A DNA stretch of 46,109 nucleotides from Halioglobus sp. (GCA_029287595.1 JARFQU010000019.1:1-46109), one strand, 5' to 3'. Shown: positions 7,854 through 16,709, counted from the stretch's first letter. A program made the numbers and translations. Notes: a model not told the origin generated them from the sequence alone.

Positions 7854-9485
7854 CTAGGTTTGGATCGGGGTGTTCCAATCACCGAAAACGTCGCGGTAAA
7901 TATCGCCAATTTCACCCAGCGTCACTTCGGCTTCCAGCGCATCGAGCATGACGGGCATGATGTTTGTCTCCGAGCGACAGACCGCCTCGAGGTTTTTCAT
8001 GGCGGCGCAGGCACCTGCCTCATGTCGGGTCCTCAGCGTTTCCTGCAGTCGCTCGGTGGCGACATCAAAGGCGTCATCGGTGCCCATGAAGCCATCTACC
8101 TCAAATGGCGACTCGTCTTCCCTGGCGCAGGTAACTCCCACGATATGCTGCTCCCCCGATTCCAGCGCCATGAATTCGCTGTGCTGGTTTTCGGCAGCTT
8201 TGGCGTGCAGCCAGCCCGAGTCCAGGCTCGCCAGGTAACCTCCCTGTTGTTGTATTTCCTCGAAAAACTCCCAGGCTTTTTCCGCCAGTTGTGCGGTTAG
8301 GGTTTCCACGTAGTAGGAGCCCCCCAGTGGGTCGGTAACCGCACAGAAATTGGTTTCCTCCTGGATGACCTGCTGAATACGCAGCGACATCTGATGAGCG
8401 TGTTCGGAGGGAATGGAGAGTGCTTCATCGTAGCCCGACACACCGAGTGACTGAACGCCACCCATGGCCGCAGTCAGCGCCATAAGGGTGCCGCGTACGA
8501 TGTTATTCAGGGGCTGCTGGTACGTCATCTTTGAGCCAGCGGTAACACAGTGAATTCTCAGGTTGGCGGTCTTTGGGTCGGTGATGTTGTAGCGGGAGCG
8601 CAACAGGTCGCTCCACATCAGGCGCGCGGCGCGCAATTTCGCCGCCTCCTCGAAAATATGGATCGATGCCCGGAAGCTGACACCGGCACAGCCTTTGGCT
8701 GCCTGTTCCAGGGGAACATTGCCGCGACGCTTGATTTCGTCCAGGTATTCAACTGCATTGGCGAACAGGGTGCCCAGTTCCTGGTCGGGGCTTAGTCCGG
8801 TATCGGCAGCGTTATATCCGGCTATGGACACCGGCACCCAGCGCGGCAAGTGCTCTCCGCAGAATTCGATAATGTCCGTATTGAAGCGCAGGCCCGCGTC
8901 GGTCGGAATCTGTTGCTTGGTGACGCAACCCAGGTAGGTGAGGTTAAAGTCGCTCTGGCCAGTACCGGCGATTTTGCTGAGGTCATAGCCGCGTTTTTTT
9001 GCCACGGTCCAGTAGCCGGCCAGGGCAAAGGGCGCGTGTTGCACCACCGCACCTCCCGCGTGACCGAAGCTGGTGTCCACAGGCAGTCCGTCGAGACAGA
9101 TGGCGATGTCGCGGACGCTCTGCATCACGGCCCCGGTGAGGCCTACATCCTCCCGGCGAGCGACCACTTCAGGGTGATCAACATTGTAGCAGTGGTCCGC
9201 CGTGTTGCGGTCGTGCTCCATGATGAAGCCCGTTTCCCCATTTTTCAGCAGGAACTTGATCCGTTCATTTTCGTCTTCGGGTTTGCCAAAACCGCTGAGT
9301 TGAAAAATTCTCCAGGGCTTGCTGCGATAGCCAGTGGGATGCCATCCACGATGATAGGGGGCATCGCCGGGGGCGCTGTGCACACGATGTCTGTGCGATT
9401 CGGGAATGTCCTCGGCCGTGTAGTAATTCTTCAGCTCGATACCTGAGCTGGATCGAATCACGCCGGGGGAGTCTTTGGTATTCAT
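7854..9485 (-). CDS. Divergent adenosylcobalamin-dependent acyl-CoA mutase, catalytic subunit (substrate unknown, possibly a hydroxyacyl-CoA)
   Basis: TIM-barrel subunit of the methylmalonyl-CoA mutase superfamily, 543 aa, the usual size for stand-alone large subunits. Family scaffold motifs are present: PYHRG near 43, Q177-S-D, HLPRW near 212, FEEAAKLRAARLMW, QQPLNNIVRG and DPLGGSYYVE. The substrate pocket is remodelled. Aligned by eye, Tyr89 of methylmalonyl-CoA mutase is Leu63, Ala116 is Glu90, the carboxylate-binding Arg207 position is Cys187 or Val188, and active-site His244 is Asn225 next to conserved Tyr224. 2-Hydroxyisobutyryl-CoA mutase has Ile90 and Asp117 at the first two positions. 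The ATG at 9485 is chosen over GTG at 9500 because AGGTGGAG precedes it by 9 bp. First gene of a three-gene operon with the B12 subunit and meaB. Confidence 0.9.
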   Translation of the reverse strand: MNTKDSPGVIRSSSGIELKNYYTAEDIPESHRHRVHSAPGDAPYHRGWHPTGYRSKPWRIFQLSGFGKPEDENERIKFLLKNGETGFIMEHDRNTADHCYNVDHPEVVARREDVGLTGAVMQSVRDIAICLDGLPVDTSFGHAGGAVVQHAPFALAGYWTVAKKRGYDLSKIAGTGQSDFNLTYLGCVTKQQIPTDAGLRFNTDIIEFCGEHLPRWVPVSIAGYNAADTGLSPDQELGTLFANAVEYLDEIKRRGNVPLEQAAKGCAGVSFRASIHIFEEAAKLRAARLMWSDLLRSRYNITDPKTANLRIHCVTAGSKMTYQQPLNNIVRGTLMALTAAMGGVQSLGVSGYDEALSIPSEHAHQMSLRIQQVIQEETNFCAVTDPLGGSYYVETLTAQLAEKAWEFFEEIQQQGGYLASLDSGWLHAKAAENQHSEFMALESGEQHIVGVTCAREDESPFEVDGFMGTDDAFDVATERLQETLRTRHEAGACAAMKNLEAVCRSETNIMPVMLDALEAEVTLGEIGDIYRDVFGDWNTPIQT

Positions 9486-9573
9486 ATTAGGTAACTCCAC
9501 CTATTGCGGGTACCGATGTTATATTTTATTTACCCACATTACCAGAGCTTTACTACGGTCCTTGATGCTGCTA

Positions 9574-9601
9574 TGTTCATGCCTCGGGCAATAATTATAA
9601 A
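9574..9601 (+). promoter_or_regulatory. Candidate promoter/operator for the alcohol dehydrogenase operon
   Basis: TGTTCA (9574-9579) and TATAAA (9596-9601) are 16 bp apart. The spacer contains the palindrome TGCC-TCG-GGCA (9580-9590). It sits in the 136-bp divergent region between the mutase and alcohol dehydrogenase operons, so a repressor here, perhaps the TetR protein encoded at 10812, could govern both sides. The -35 match is poor. Confidence 0.3.
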
Positions 9602-9621
9602 GCTGTCTGGGGGTAGTAAGT

Positions 9622-10800
9622 TTGGCCAATCCAACTTCATCCATGCTCCAACTCACGACCACCGAGCGTGTCCATATGGGCAGCCGCGCTGCTGATGTGC
9701 TGCTGCAGGAGGCGGAGCTACTTGGCGCCAGGCGTATTTTCCTGCTGGTCAGTACTTCGCTACAAACCAACACTGATGAAATAGACCAGATTTGCCGGGC
9801 ACTGGGCGACCGTGTTGCCGCCGTGCACAGTGGTATTCCACCTCATGCGCCGCGTTCAGCGGTGCTGGCGGCGGCGGCCGTGGCCAGGGAGGCGTCTGCC
9901 GATCTGATTGTCACAGTCGGCGGTGGGTCGGTGACCGACGCGGGCTCGATTATTGCGTTGGCGCTGAAGCACGATCTTGTACACCACGATGACCTGGAGC
10001 CATACCATGTCTACGTCGAGGATGATGGCGCGGTAATCAAACCTCAATTTGAAGGCCCGGATGTACGGGTCATTTGCTGCCCTACCACGCTCTCAGGCGG
10101 GGAATTTAACCCGCTGTCTGGGGCTACGGACGAGGTCATTGGTCACAAACAGGGCTATGAGCATCCCCTGATGGCTCCTGTCAGTATCGTGCTCGACCCG
10201 GCACTGACAGTGCATACGCCCCAGTGGTTGTGGACCTCGACCGGGATAAGATCACTCGATCATGCACTGGAGACCCTGGGTTCCCTGCAATCAGATCACT
10301 TCAGCGATGGTATGGCTGACAGTGCTTTACGCTTGCTGGTGTCTGCCCTGCCGGCGGTGCAGGTAGACCCTGCTGACCTGGACGCGCGACTGCGTTGTCA
10401 GGTGGGCGCCTGGCAGTCCATGCTGCCTGTCATAGGGGGTGTACCCATGGGCGCCAGCCACGCCATCGGTCATATACTGGGTGGCACCTGCGATGTACCG
10501 CATGGCTACTGCTCCTGTGTTATGGCGCCGGCTGTCCTATCTTTCAATCTATCGGCTAACGAGCACCGACAGGCGCGTATCAGCAACTGCTTCGGCAGCC
10601 CGGGCAGGGCGGCAGCCGAACTGGTAGACGAATTTATTGCCGGCCTGGGTATGCCGCGCACTCTCTCGGCGGTCGGTGTCGGGGAAGAACAGTTTGACCA
10701 CATTTCCGAGTATACGATGCTGGATTTCTGGGCGAGGACCAATCCGCGACAGATTGCTGAACCAGCGGATGTCAGGCGTATTCTTGAGATGGCGCGGTAG
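9622..10800 (+). CDS. Iron-containing-type alcohol dehydrogenase, maleylacetate-reductase-like
   Basis: Group III NAD(P)-dependent dehydrogenase, 392 aa. The dinucleotide-binding GGGSVTDAGS motif is near residue 97. In metal-dependent relatives the ligands are one Asp and three His. Here the His positions are present (H214, H280 and H294, with H284 also kept), but the Asp position in TGIRSLDH is Arg210. Such replacement is seen in maleylacetate-reductase-like members, so the metal may be absent or bound differently. The TTG start at 9622 follows a GGGGGT sequence by about 8 bp; an ATG at 9643 is the alternative. It lies 11 bp before the TetR gene. Likely job: oxidise an alcohol, or reduce an aldehyde or keto acid, in the mutase-linked pathway. 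Confidence 0.85.
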   Translation: MANPTSSMLQLTTTERVHMGSRAADVLLQEAELLGARRIFLLVSTSLQTNTDEIDQICRALGDRVAAVHSGIPPHAPRSAVLAAAAVAREASADLIVTVGGGSVTDAGSIIALALKHDLVHHDDLEPYHVYVEDDGAVIKPQFEGPDVRVICCPTTLSGGEFNPLSGATDEVIGHKQGYEHPLMAPVSIVLDPALTVHTPQWLWTSTGIRSLDHALETLGSLQSDHFSDGMADSALRLLVSALPAVQVDPADLDARLRCQVGAWQSMLPVIGGVPMGASHAIGHILGGTCDVPHGYCSCVMAPAVLSFNLSANEHRQARISNCFGSPGRAAAELVDEFIAGLGMPRTLSAVGVGEEQFDHISEYTMLDFWARTNPRQIAEPADVRRILEMAR

Positions 10801-10811
10801 GAAGTGGTGCT

Positions 10812-11489
10812 GTGAGTAAGCTAGCTTTGCGGGAACCGGCCAGGGATATAGGCGGATTGAAAGAGGAAATCTCTGATTTCAAGCGCCGGAGAATCCGCGA
10901 AGAGGCCTGCCATTTGTTCTATCGACAGGGTTATGAAAGCACCACCATCGATGCGATAGCGCAAGCCCTGGATGTGACCAAGCCCTTCATCTATTCCTAC
11001 TTCAAGAATAAAAGCGAACTCCTGTTTGAAATCTGTCGTACCGGTATCGAGTTATCGCTAGAAGCCATAGAGCAGGCGGAGAAAGATAACAGGGCACCCG
11101 GGGAGAGATTGAAGCTGCTGGTTGATAAGGTGATGAGAATTATCGTCGATAACCAGGAGTATATTGTTGTCTACGAGCGAGAGGAGAAGAACCTTGAGCC
11201 GGAACTGGCCAGGGACATCCGTAAGCAGCGTAGTTTGTTCGATCATCGCCTGGCGACAATATTGGAAGCGGGCAGCAACAGCGGGGATTTTGCTATACGC
11301 GATCCCGTGATGACAGCAACGACCATCAGCGGGATGATGACCTGGGTCGCTTTCTGGTATTCGCCCAATGGGAAGTGGTCGGAGGCGGAGATTATCACTC
11401 ACGTGATATCGATGATAGAGGCGGTGGTTCGCGGTCATACTGATTCAGAAATGGAACCCGAGAAAAAGCGTATGGGGAAGCTGGCATGA
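10812..11489 (+). CDS. TetR/AcrR-family transcriptional regulator
   Basis: 225 aa, one-component repressor type. The N-terminal helix-turn-helix is clear at about residues 30-75, with GYESTTIDAIAQALDV followed by the recognition-helix segment KPFIYSYFKNKSELL. The C-terminal two thirds is a ligand-binding helical domain of no recognisable subfamily. The start is GTG at 10812, 11 bp after the dehydrogenase stop, and its stop overlaps the ligase start (ATGA). Being inside the operon suggests autoregulation, with an acyl-CoA or the pathway substrate as possible effector. The palindrome at 9580-9590 is a candidate operator. Confidence 0.93.
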   Translation: MSKLALREPARDIGGLKEEISDFKRRRIREEACHLFYRQGYESTTIDAIAQALDVTKPFIYSYFKNKSELLFEICRTGIELSLEAIEQAEKDNRAPGERLKLLVDKVMRIIVDNQEYIVVYEREEKNLEPELARDIRKQRSLFDHRLATILEAGSNSGDFAIRDPVMTATTISGMMTWVAFWYSPNGKWSEAEIITHVISMIEAVVRGHTDSEMEPEKKRMGKLA

Positions 11490-13108
11490 CATCAAGCTCC
11501 GTAACATCAGACCCCAGGATCCCGGCAAGGGACAGGTGCGTGACCCGTTACCTGCTGCAGCGCTGGGATCGAGAAATCCCTGACAAGGTATTCGCTGTAT
11601 TTGAGGACGGCGAGAGTTGGACCTATGCCCAGCTGCACACCAGGGTTATTAGCCTTGCCGGTGGTCTGGCGGCCGAAGGCGTATCCAGGGGCGACCATGT
11701 GGCCGTTTGGATGTTTGATGGCAAGGAGGCCATCCTGACATTTTTTGCCATCAATTATCTCGGCGCCGTATTCGTCCCGTTTAACACTGCCTACAAGGGG
11801 AAAATTCTTGAGCATGTGCTGGATAATTCTGACGGCAGGCTACTGGTTGCCCACAGCCAACTGCTGGAGCGCCTGGAGGGTATCAACACGGCCAGTATCC
11901 GCAAAGTGCTTTGCGTTGGGGAAGTGCCCGAGTTGGTTGCGCTGGAAACCTGTACGTATGCGGACGCAGCCCAATCTACAGCTCCGGTACCCGAGCTGGA
12001 TAGTCCTATAGAACCCTGGCACACGCAGTCAATTATTTATACTTCTGGTACCACAGGACCCTCCAAGGGGGTGCTGTCGTCCTACCTCCATATTTTTACC
12101 AATGCAGGCCCGGAGACATGGCACTTTGTCACCGGAGAAGACCGTTTCCTGATAAACATGCCCATCTTTCATATCGGTGGCATGGGCGTCATTTTCGTCA
12201 TGCTTTGCCGCGGTGGTTCTATTGCCGTCATGGATTCCTTCACCACAGAGAAGTTCTGGCCCTTCGTCAGGGAAACCAAAACCACCAGTGTCTTCTTGTT
12301 AGGTGTGATGGCGACCTTCCTGTTGAAAGCGCCACCTGCAGCAGATGACAAGGATCACGATGTCAGGGTGGCGTTCATGGTGCCACTGACAGAGACCTGT
12401 ACCGAGTTTACAGAGCGTTTTGGCGCCGATGTGTACACCATTTTCAATATGACCGAGATCTCCTCGCCGATTGTGTCGGAGCCCAATCCCACCCGGCGCG
12501 GAACCTGTGGCAAGGCTCGCCCCGGCGTGGAGGTAAGGTTGGTGGATGAAAACGACTGTGAGGTCGCTACCGGCGAAATTGGCGAAATGATTGTCCGGAC
12601 TGACCGACCCTGGGGTATGAACTCCGGTTATTACAAGCGCCCGGAAGCCACGGCCGAGGCCTGGCGCAATGGCTGGTTTCACACCGGTGATTGTTTTCGC
12701 ATGGACGAGCAGGGTTATTACTACTTCGTCGACCGGATGAAAGATGCCATTCGTCGACGGGGAGAGAATATTTCCTCCTTCGAAGTCGAGGCCGAGGTGG
12801 TAGCGTACTCCGCTGTGCGCGAAGCTGCAGCCTATGCGGTGCCCAGCGAAATAGGCGAAGACGAGGTGATGATTGCCGTTGCTCCGGTAGATGGCGATGG
12901 CATCGATGAACACAGCCTGATGACGTTCCTGGGTGAACGCATGGCGTACTTCATGATTCCCCGCTATATAAGAATTCTCGATGAATTACCCAAGACCCCT
13001 TCGTCGAAAGTGATGAAACATCTGCTGCGTGAGCAGGGTGTCACCGCAGATACCTGGGACAGGGAAAAACATAATGTCCGTTTCAAGCGGGAGAAACTTG
13101 GCGGCTGA
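11486..13108 (+). CDS. AMP-forming acyl-CoA synthetase (CaiC-like ligase)
   Basis: Activates a carboxylic acid to its CoA thioester through an acyl-adenylate, in the cytosol. The ANL motifs are in order: P-loop YTSGTTGPSKG near residue 184, NMTEIS (A5), FHTGDCF and the VDRMKDAIRRRGENIS hinge (A7-A8), and the C-terminal catalytic Lys in TPSSKVMKH. At 540 aa it fits the CaiC/short-to-medium-chain group. The closest-looking relatives are annotated as crotonobetaine/carnitine or generic acyl-CoA ligases, so the acid cannot be named. It overlaps the TetR gene by 4 bp, so dehydrogenase, regulator and ligase are one transcription unit. In a tertiary-carbon pathway it would act just before the mutase. 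Confidence 0.92.
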   Translation: MTSSSVTSDPRIPARDRCVTRYLLQRWDREIPDKVFAVFEDGESWTYAQLHTRVISLAGGLAAEGVSRGDHVAVWMFDGKEAILTFFAINYLGAVFVPFNTAYKGKILEHVLDNSDGRLLVAHSQLLERLEGINTASIRKVLCVGEVPELVALETCTYADAAQSTAPVPELDSPIEPWHTQSIIYTSGTTGPSKGVLSSYLHIFTNAGPETWHFVTGEDRFLINMPIFHIGGMGVIFVMLCRGGSIAVMDSFTTEKFWPFVRETKTTSVFLLGVMATFLLKAPPAADDKDHDVRVAFMVPLTETCTEFTERFGADVYTIFNMTEISSPIVSEPNPTRRGTCGKARPGVEVRLVDENDCEVATGEIGEMIVRTDRPWGMNSGYYKRPEATAEAWRNGWFHTGDCFRMDEQGYYYFVDRMKDAIRRRGENISSFEVEAEVVAYSAVREAAAYAVPSEIGEDEVMIAVAPVDGDGIDEHSLMTFLGERMAYFMIPRYIRILDELPKTPSSKVMKHLLREQGVTADTWDREKHNVRFKREKLGG

Positions 13109-13193
13109 AGCAGGCCGCGCAATCGATGAATAACAATCACGGAGCATGATTTTAACCCGACTAAAACCACTAAAATATAAAGGTGTGATAATT

Positions 13194-15386
13194 ATGAATA
13201 AGCGTACCGCAATTTACATCAGTGTCTTAAGCACACTTGCCTACTCGGGCGTGGCTGCCTCCCAGGATATGCTGGAGGAGGTTATCGTTACCGCTACCAA
13301 GCGCCAGTTGGCGCTGGAGGATTTTGCGGGAGCGGCCAATGTGATCGGAGCAGATCAGCTTCGTCCCGGGGGTATAGAAAGTGTGCGAGATATGGTGGTT
13401 GATATCCCCAGCCTTTCGATTGGCGACCAGTTTGGATTCGCCCGGGTGTTCATGCGCGGTATCGGTATGACCAGTATCGATATTGGTGGCGAGGGGGCGG
13501 TGGCGTTCCTGCAGGATGGCGCCATTATCCCCAGGCCGGCGGCACAGCTTATGGGCATGTTTGACCTGGCGCAGGTTGAAGTGCTGCGCGGCCCCCAGGG
13601 CACGCTTTACGGCAGGGGAGCGACTGCCGGTGCTATCAATATGGTCACGCAGAAGCCCGGCGATGAATTTGGCGGCTACGCCAATTTAACAGCCGGGGAT
13701 TACAGCCTGTACAGTTTCGAAGGCGCGGTGGATGTGCCCATGGGTGATGCGCTGGCAATGCGCCTGTCCACCAAACTGGAGCAGCGCGATGGTTACGGCG
13801 AAAACAAGTTCAGCGGTGATGATGTGGACGACAGGGATGCCCAGGCCTATAGGGCAACCTTTGTGTATGATCCGGGTGGTGCCTGGGATGCTACCTTGTC
13901 GGGGCAGTACTACAAGGAAGATGACAATAATTATGCCTTTCACTACTTCGGGGTTTCTGAAGGCTCATCCCTCGACGTGCCGTTGGCGGTACCGATACTC
14001 GGTGGCAAAACCGTTGATATGGTTGGCGGCGATATCTATGACATCAACTCCGACCAGGAGGCGATCAATGATCGCGATGGTTATCTGATCAACCTCACAC
14101 TGAGATATGATATTAACGACAATACGAACATTCGTTCGATCAGCTCATGGCAGAATATGGATCGTTTCCTGAGGGATGATCTCGATTCCACTGATGTCGA
14201 TTTATTCGGCCAGAACAATTACACGGAAGAGAGTGACTCATTCGGTCAGGAATTTATTCTCAATTGGAGTGTTGATAATATAGACGTTCTGGCAGGTGTG
14301 ATGTATTTCGAAGAAGATCTCTACGGCAAGGTCTTTGTCCCTCTGACTAATATTTGCTTTCTACTGGCACCCGATCTTTGTGGTACTGAAATAGGTGACG
14401 CGATCAACAGTGGCAAGTATCTGCAGGATGGAGATGTTGACATCACTGCCTATGGTGCTTTTGCAGAAATTACTTACGATATTTCAGAGCGATGGAGCGT
14501 TATCGCGGGCGCGCGTTACAACTATGAGGAGCGCGACGGGACCGGTTCGTTTATCTTCGAGGCGGCTGGCTTGGACGTTAATACCGATCAGGATGAAGAC
14601 TGGGATGAGATAACTCCACGCTTCACTGTCCAATATTCCCCTAACGAAAACGCCATGTTATATGCCACTTACACCGAGGCGTTCAAATCCGGCGTCATTA
14701 ATACAGGTTCGACCAGTCCGCCGCTTGATCCGGAGACCGTTGATGCCTATGAGATAGGCTTCAAAGGCGGAAATGCGGATGGCTCGCTGAGATATTCAAT
14801 CGCCGGATTCTACTATGACTACCAGGATCTGCAGATTTCGTTCGTGAATGCCGATAGTGTGGTGTCAACGATTAACGCTGCCAAGGCAGAAAACTACGGC
14901 GGTGAAATTGAGGTCTCTGCCGGTCTGGGTGCTGGCTGGACGGTCGATTTCTATGGCACGTATTTAAGTGCCGAATACGACGAGTTTATAAACGGTGACT
15001 ATGCCAATGGCTTCGCCCTCACAGACCTGAGTGGCAACACCTTGCCCAACGCGCCGGAATATACGGCGAAGCTCGGCGTTACCTGGGAGACGGGATTGGG
15101 TAATGGAACATTGCGAATACACGGTGAAGCCTATCACCAGGATGAAGTTTATTTCACCGAGTGGAATCGCGAGGACGCATATCAGGACTCCTACGAGCTG
15201 TACAATGCGAACATTGATTACGAGTTTGCCGGTGGGGATTGGTTAGTGAGCGTGTGGGGCCGTAATCTGGATGATGAAGAGGTGATTTCGAATAATATCA
15301 TTACAGCCCCGCTATACGATTCGCTGCGGGTTGGCTCAATGTTGCCACCCAGGACCTACGGCGCCAGCCTGCGTTTCAATTTCTGA
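13194..15386 (+). CDS. TonB-dependent outer-membrane receptor (catabolic-cluster type)
   Basis: Energy-coupled outer-membrane importer, 730 aa. A signal peptide (MNKRTAIYISVLSTLAYSG, cut after about AAS) is followed by the TonB-box-like LEEVIVTATKR. The plug domain contains RGPQGTLYGRGATAGAINMV, and the 22-strand barrel ends in SLRFNF with a terminal Phe. The start is the ATG at 13194, preceded by AAAGGTG; an upstream in-frame ATG at 13146 would add a non-signal extension. It follows the CoA ligase by 85 bp and precedes the P450, suggesting it imports the hydrophobic substrate of this cluster. The family is large (iron, glycans, steroid-like lipids), and the ligand is not determinable from sequence. 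Confidence 0.93.
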   Translation: MNKRTAIYISVLSTLAYSGVAASQDMLEEVIVTATKRQLALEDFAGAANVIGADQLRPGGIESVRDMVVDIPSLSIGDQFGFARVFMRGIGMTSIDIGGEGAVAFLQDGAIIPRPAAQLMGMFDLAQVEVLRGPQGTLYGRGATAGAINMVTQKPGDEFGGYANLTAGDYSLYSFEGAVDVPMGDALAMRLSTKLEQRDGYGENKFSGDDVDDRDAQAYRATFVYDPGGAWDATLSGQYYKEDDNNYAFHYFGVSEGSSLDVPLAVPILGGKTVDMVGGDIYDINSDQEAINDRDGYLINLTLRYDINDNTNIRSISSWQNMDRFLRDDLDSTDVDLFGQNNYTEESDSFGQEFILNWSVDNIDVLAGVMYFEEDLYGKVFVPLTNICFLLAPDLCGTEIGDAINSGKYLQDGDVDITAYGAFAEITYDISERWSVIAGARYNYEERDGTGSFIFEAAGLDVNTDQDEDWDEITPRFTVQYSPNENAMLYATYTEAFKSGVINTGSTSPPLDPETVDAYEIGFKGGNADGSLRYSIAGFYYDYQDLQISFVNADSVVSTINAAKAENYGGEIEVSAGLGAGWTVDFYGTYLSAEYDEFINGDYANGFALTDLSGNTLPNAPEYTAKLGVTWETGLGNGTLRIHGEAYHQDEVYFTEWNREDAYQDSYELYNANIDYEFAGGDWLVSVWGRNLDDEEVISNNIITAPLYDSLRVGSMLPPRTYGASLRFNF

Positions 15387-15429
15387 TCCCGATTCACTGG
15401 CCGGTCTGAAAGGGCCGGTCAGTCGAGCA

Positions 15430-15450
15430 TACCCGGGCGACACTCGGGTA
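15430..15450 (+). other. Hairpin between TonB receptor and P450
   Basis: TACCCG (15430-15435) and CGGGTA (15445-15450) form a 6-bp stem with a 9-nt loop, 20 bp before the P450 start. It has no T-run. It could reduce transcription or stabilise the P450 message. Two direct copies of GGCCGGTC lie just upstream (about 15400-15422). Confidence 0.35.
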
Positions 15451-15470
15451 AACGCGCATGCGAGAGTTTA

Positions 15471-16709
15471 ATGGACTTTTCCCAATATAGTTTTAATCCC
15501 GTTGATCACGAGTTTCTACAAGATCCCTATCCGGCCTTCGCCTATCTGCGAGATAAAGATCCTGTGCATTGGTCGGATCTCGGCCTGTGGGTGGTCACCC
15601 GCTTTGAGGATTGTCGCGCAACGCTCGTAGGTAAGCATTTCGGACAGGGCGATTTTGTAAAGAATATCCAGTTGTTCTACGGGGATGATTTCGACGTGAT
15701 GTCACATCCGTCCTACGCCTGGCGGTCCCGGGTGTTTGTGATGCAGGATCCCCCGGCGCATACCCGGGTGCGAGGGCTGGTGTCCGGCGCGCTTTCATTG
15801 AAGCGTATCCGCGCTATGGAACAGAGAATTCGCCAGCTCGCGGTGCAACTGCTGGATGACTTTGATCGTTCTGGCAGTGAAAATTTCATCACTGATTTTG
15901 CCTACCAGTTTCCCACCCGGGTCATGTGCGATATGCTGGGTATGAGCGACGAGGAATATCCGCCGGAGTTGTTGTTGAAGCTGAATCAGGCGATTGCCGA
16001 TTCATTTATCGTATTTGAAACCCGGGCCTTGTCGCAGGCAGAACTTGATCGCGCCGACTCGCAGATGCGTTTTCTGACCGGCGTGTTTGACGAGTTGTTT
16101 GCGCGGCGACGAGCTCACCCGGAGGACGACCTGACCACTGCCATGCTCCAGTCCCAGGAGGGAGGGGATACGCTGACGCCTGAGGAACTGAGCACCTCGG
16201 TGATAGGGCTTTTTGGCGCGGGTTTTGAAACCACCGCCCACATGCTGGGCAACGGCATGTACTGCCTGGGTAAATACCCCGAGCAGAGGCAGCACCTGGT
16301 GGATGATCCGGGTCTTGCGGCCCATGCCACAGAAGAGATTCTGCGCTACGAATCGTCCTTGCAGGCAAGCTACCGCACTGCTCTGGCGCAGCAGACCATT
16401 GCGGGTCAGACGATAGAGAGGGGACAGCGGGTGCTGGCGATTGTAGCGGCTGCCAACCGCGATGAGACGCACTTTGACAACCCCGAGGTGTTTGATATCT
16501 CGCCCCGTGAGCAAAAACCGCTGACCTTTGGCGGCGGTATTCACTACTGTGTAGGCGCCGAACTCGCCCGGCTGGAGGGCAGGGTATTCTTTGAGGAACT
16601 GGTGCAGCGGTATCCGAACTTTTCAGTCGACGTGGACAATGCCCGCCTGCGCCAGGCCTTTCTTTTCAGGGGGTTTGAATACCTCCCGGTTTACCTGCAA
16701 GGAAAATAG
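15471..16709 (+). CDS. Cytochrome P450 (soluble bacterial class)
   Basis: Haem monooxygenase, 412 aa, no membrane anchor. The I-helix oxygen-activation motif GAGFETTAH is near residue 250, the K-helix E-x-x-R is in EILRYES near 290, and the haem loop FGGGIHYCVG has ligand Cys360. Bacterial class I P450s take electrons from a ferredoxin and a ferredoxin reductase; neither is encoded in this window. It lies 84 bp downstream of the TonB receptor on the same strand. In this cluster it would be expected to hydroxylate an unactivated carbon, giving the alcohol handled by the dehydrogenase at 9622; that order is inference. Subfamily (CYP number) not assigned. Confidence 0.95.
   Translation: MDFSQYSFNPVDHEFLQDPYPAFAYLRDKDPVHWSDLGLWVVTRFEDCRATLVGKHFGQGDFVKNIQLFYGDDFDVMSHPSYAWRSRVFVMQDPPAHTRVRGLVSGALSLKRIRAMEQRIRQLAVQLLDDFDRSGSENFITDFAYQFPTRVMCDMLGMSDEEYPPELLLKLNQAIADSFIVFETRALSQAELDRADSQMRFLTGVFDELFARRRAHPEDDLTTAMLQSQEGGDTLTPEELSTSVIGLFGAGFETTAHMLGNGMYCLGKYPEQRQHLVDDPGLAAHATEEILRYESSLQASYRTALAQQTIAGQTIERGQRVLAIVAAANRDETHFDNPEVFDISPREQKPLTFGGGIHYCVGAELARLEGRVFFEELVQRYPNFSVDVDNARLRQAFLFRGFEYLPVYLQGK

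Noticed and set aside
7854-9485. Annotation as ordinary methylmalonyl-CoA mutase (mcmA/mutB)
   Set aside because: Tyr89, Arg207 and His244 counterparts are all missing in the by-eye alignment, so the substrate name should not be transferred.
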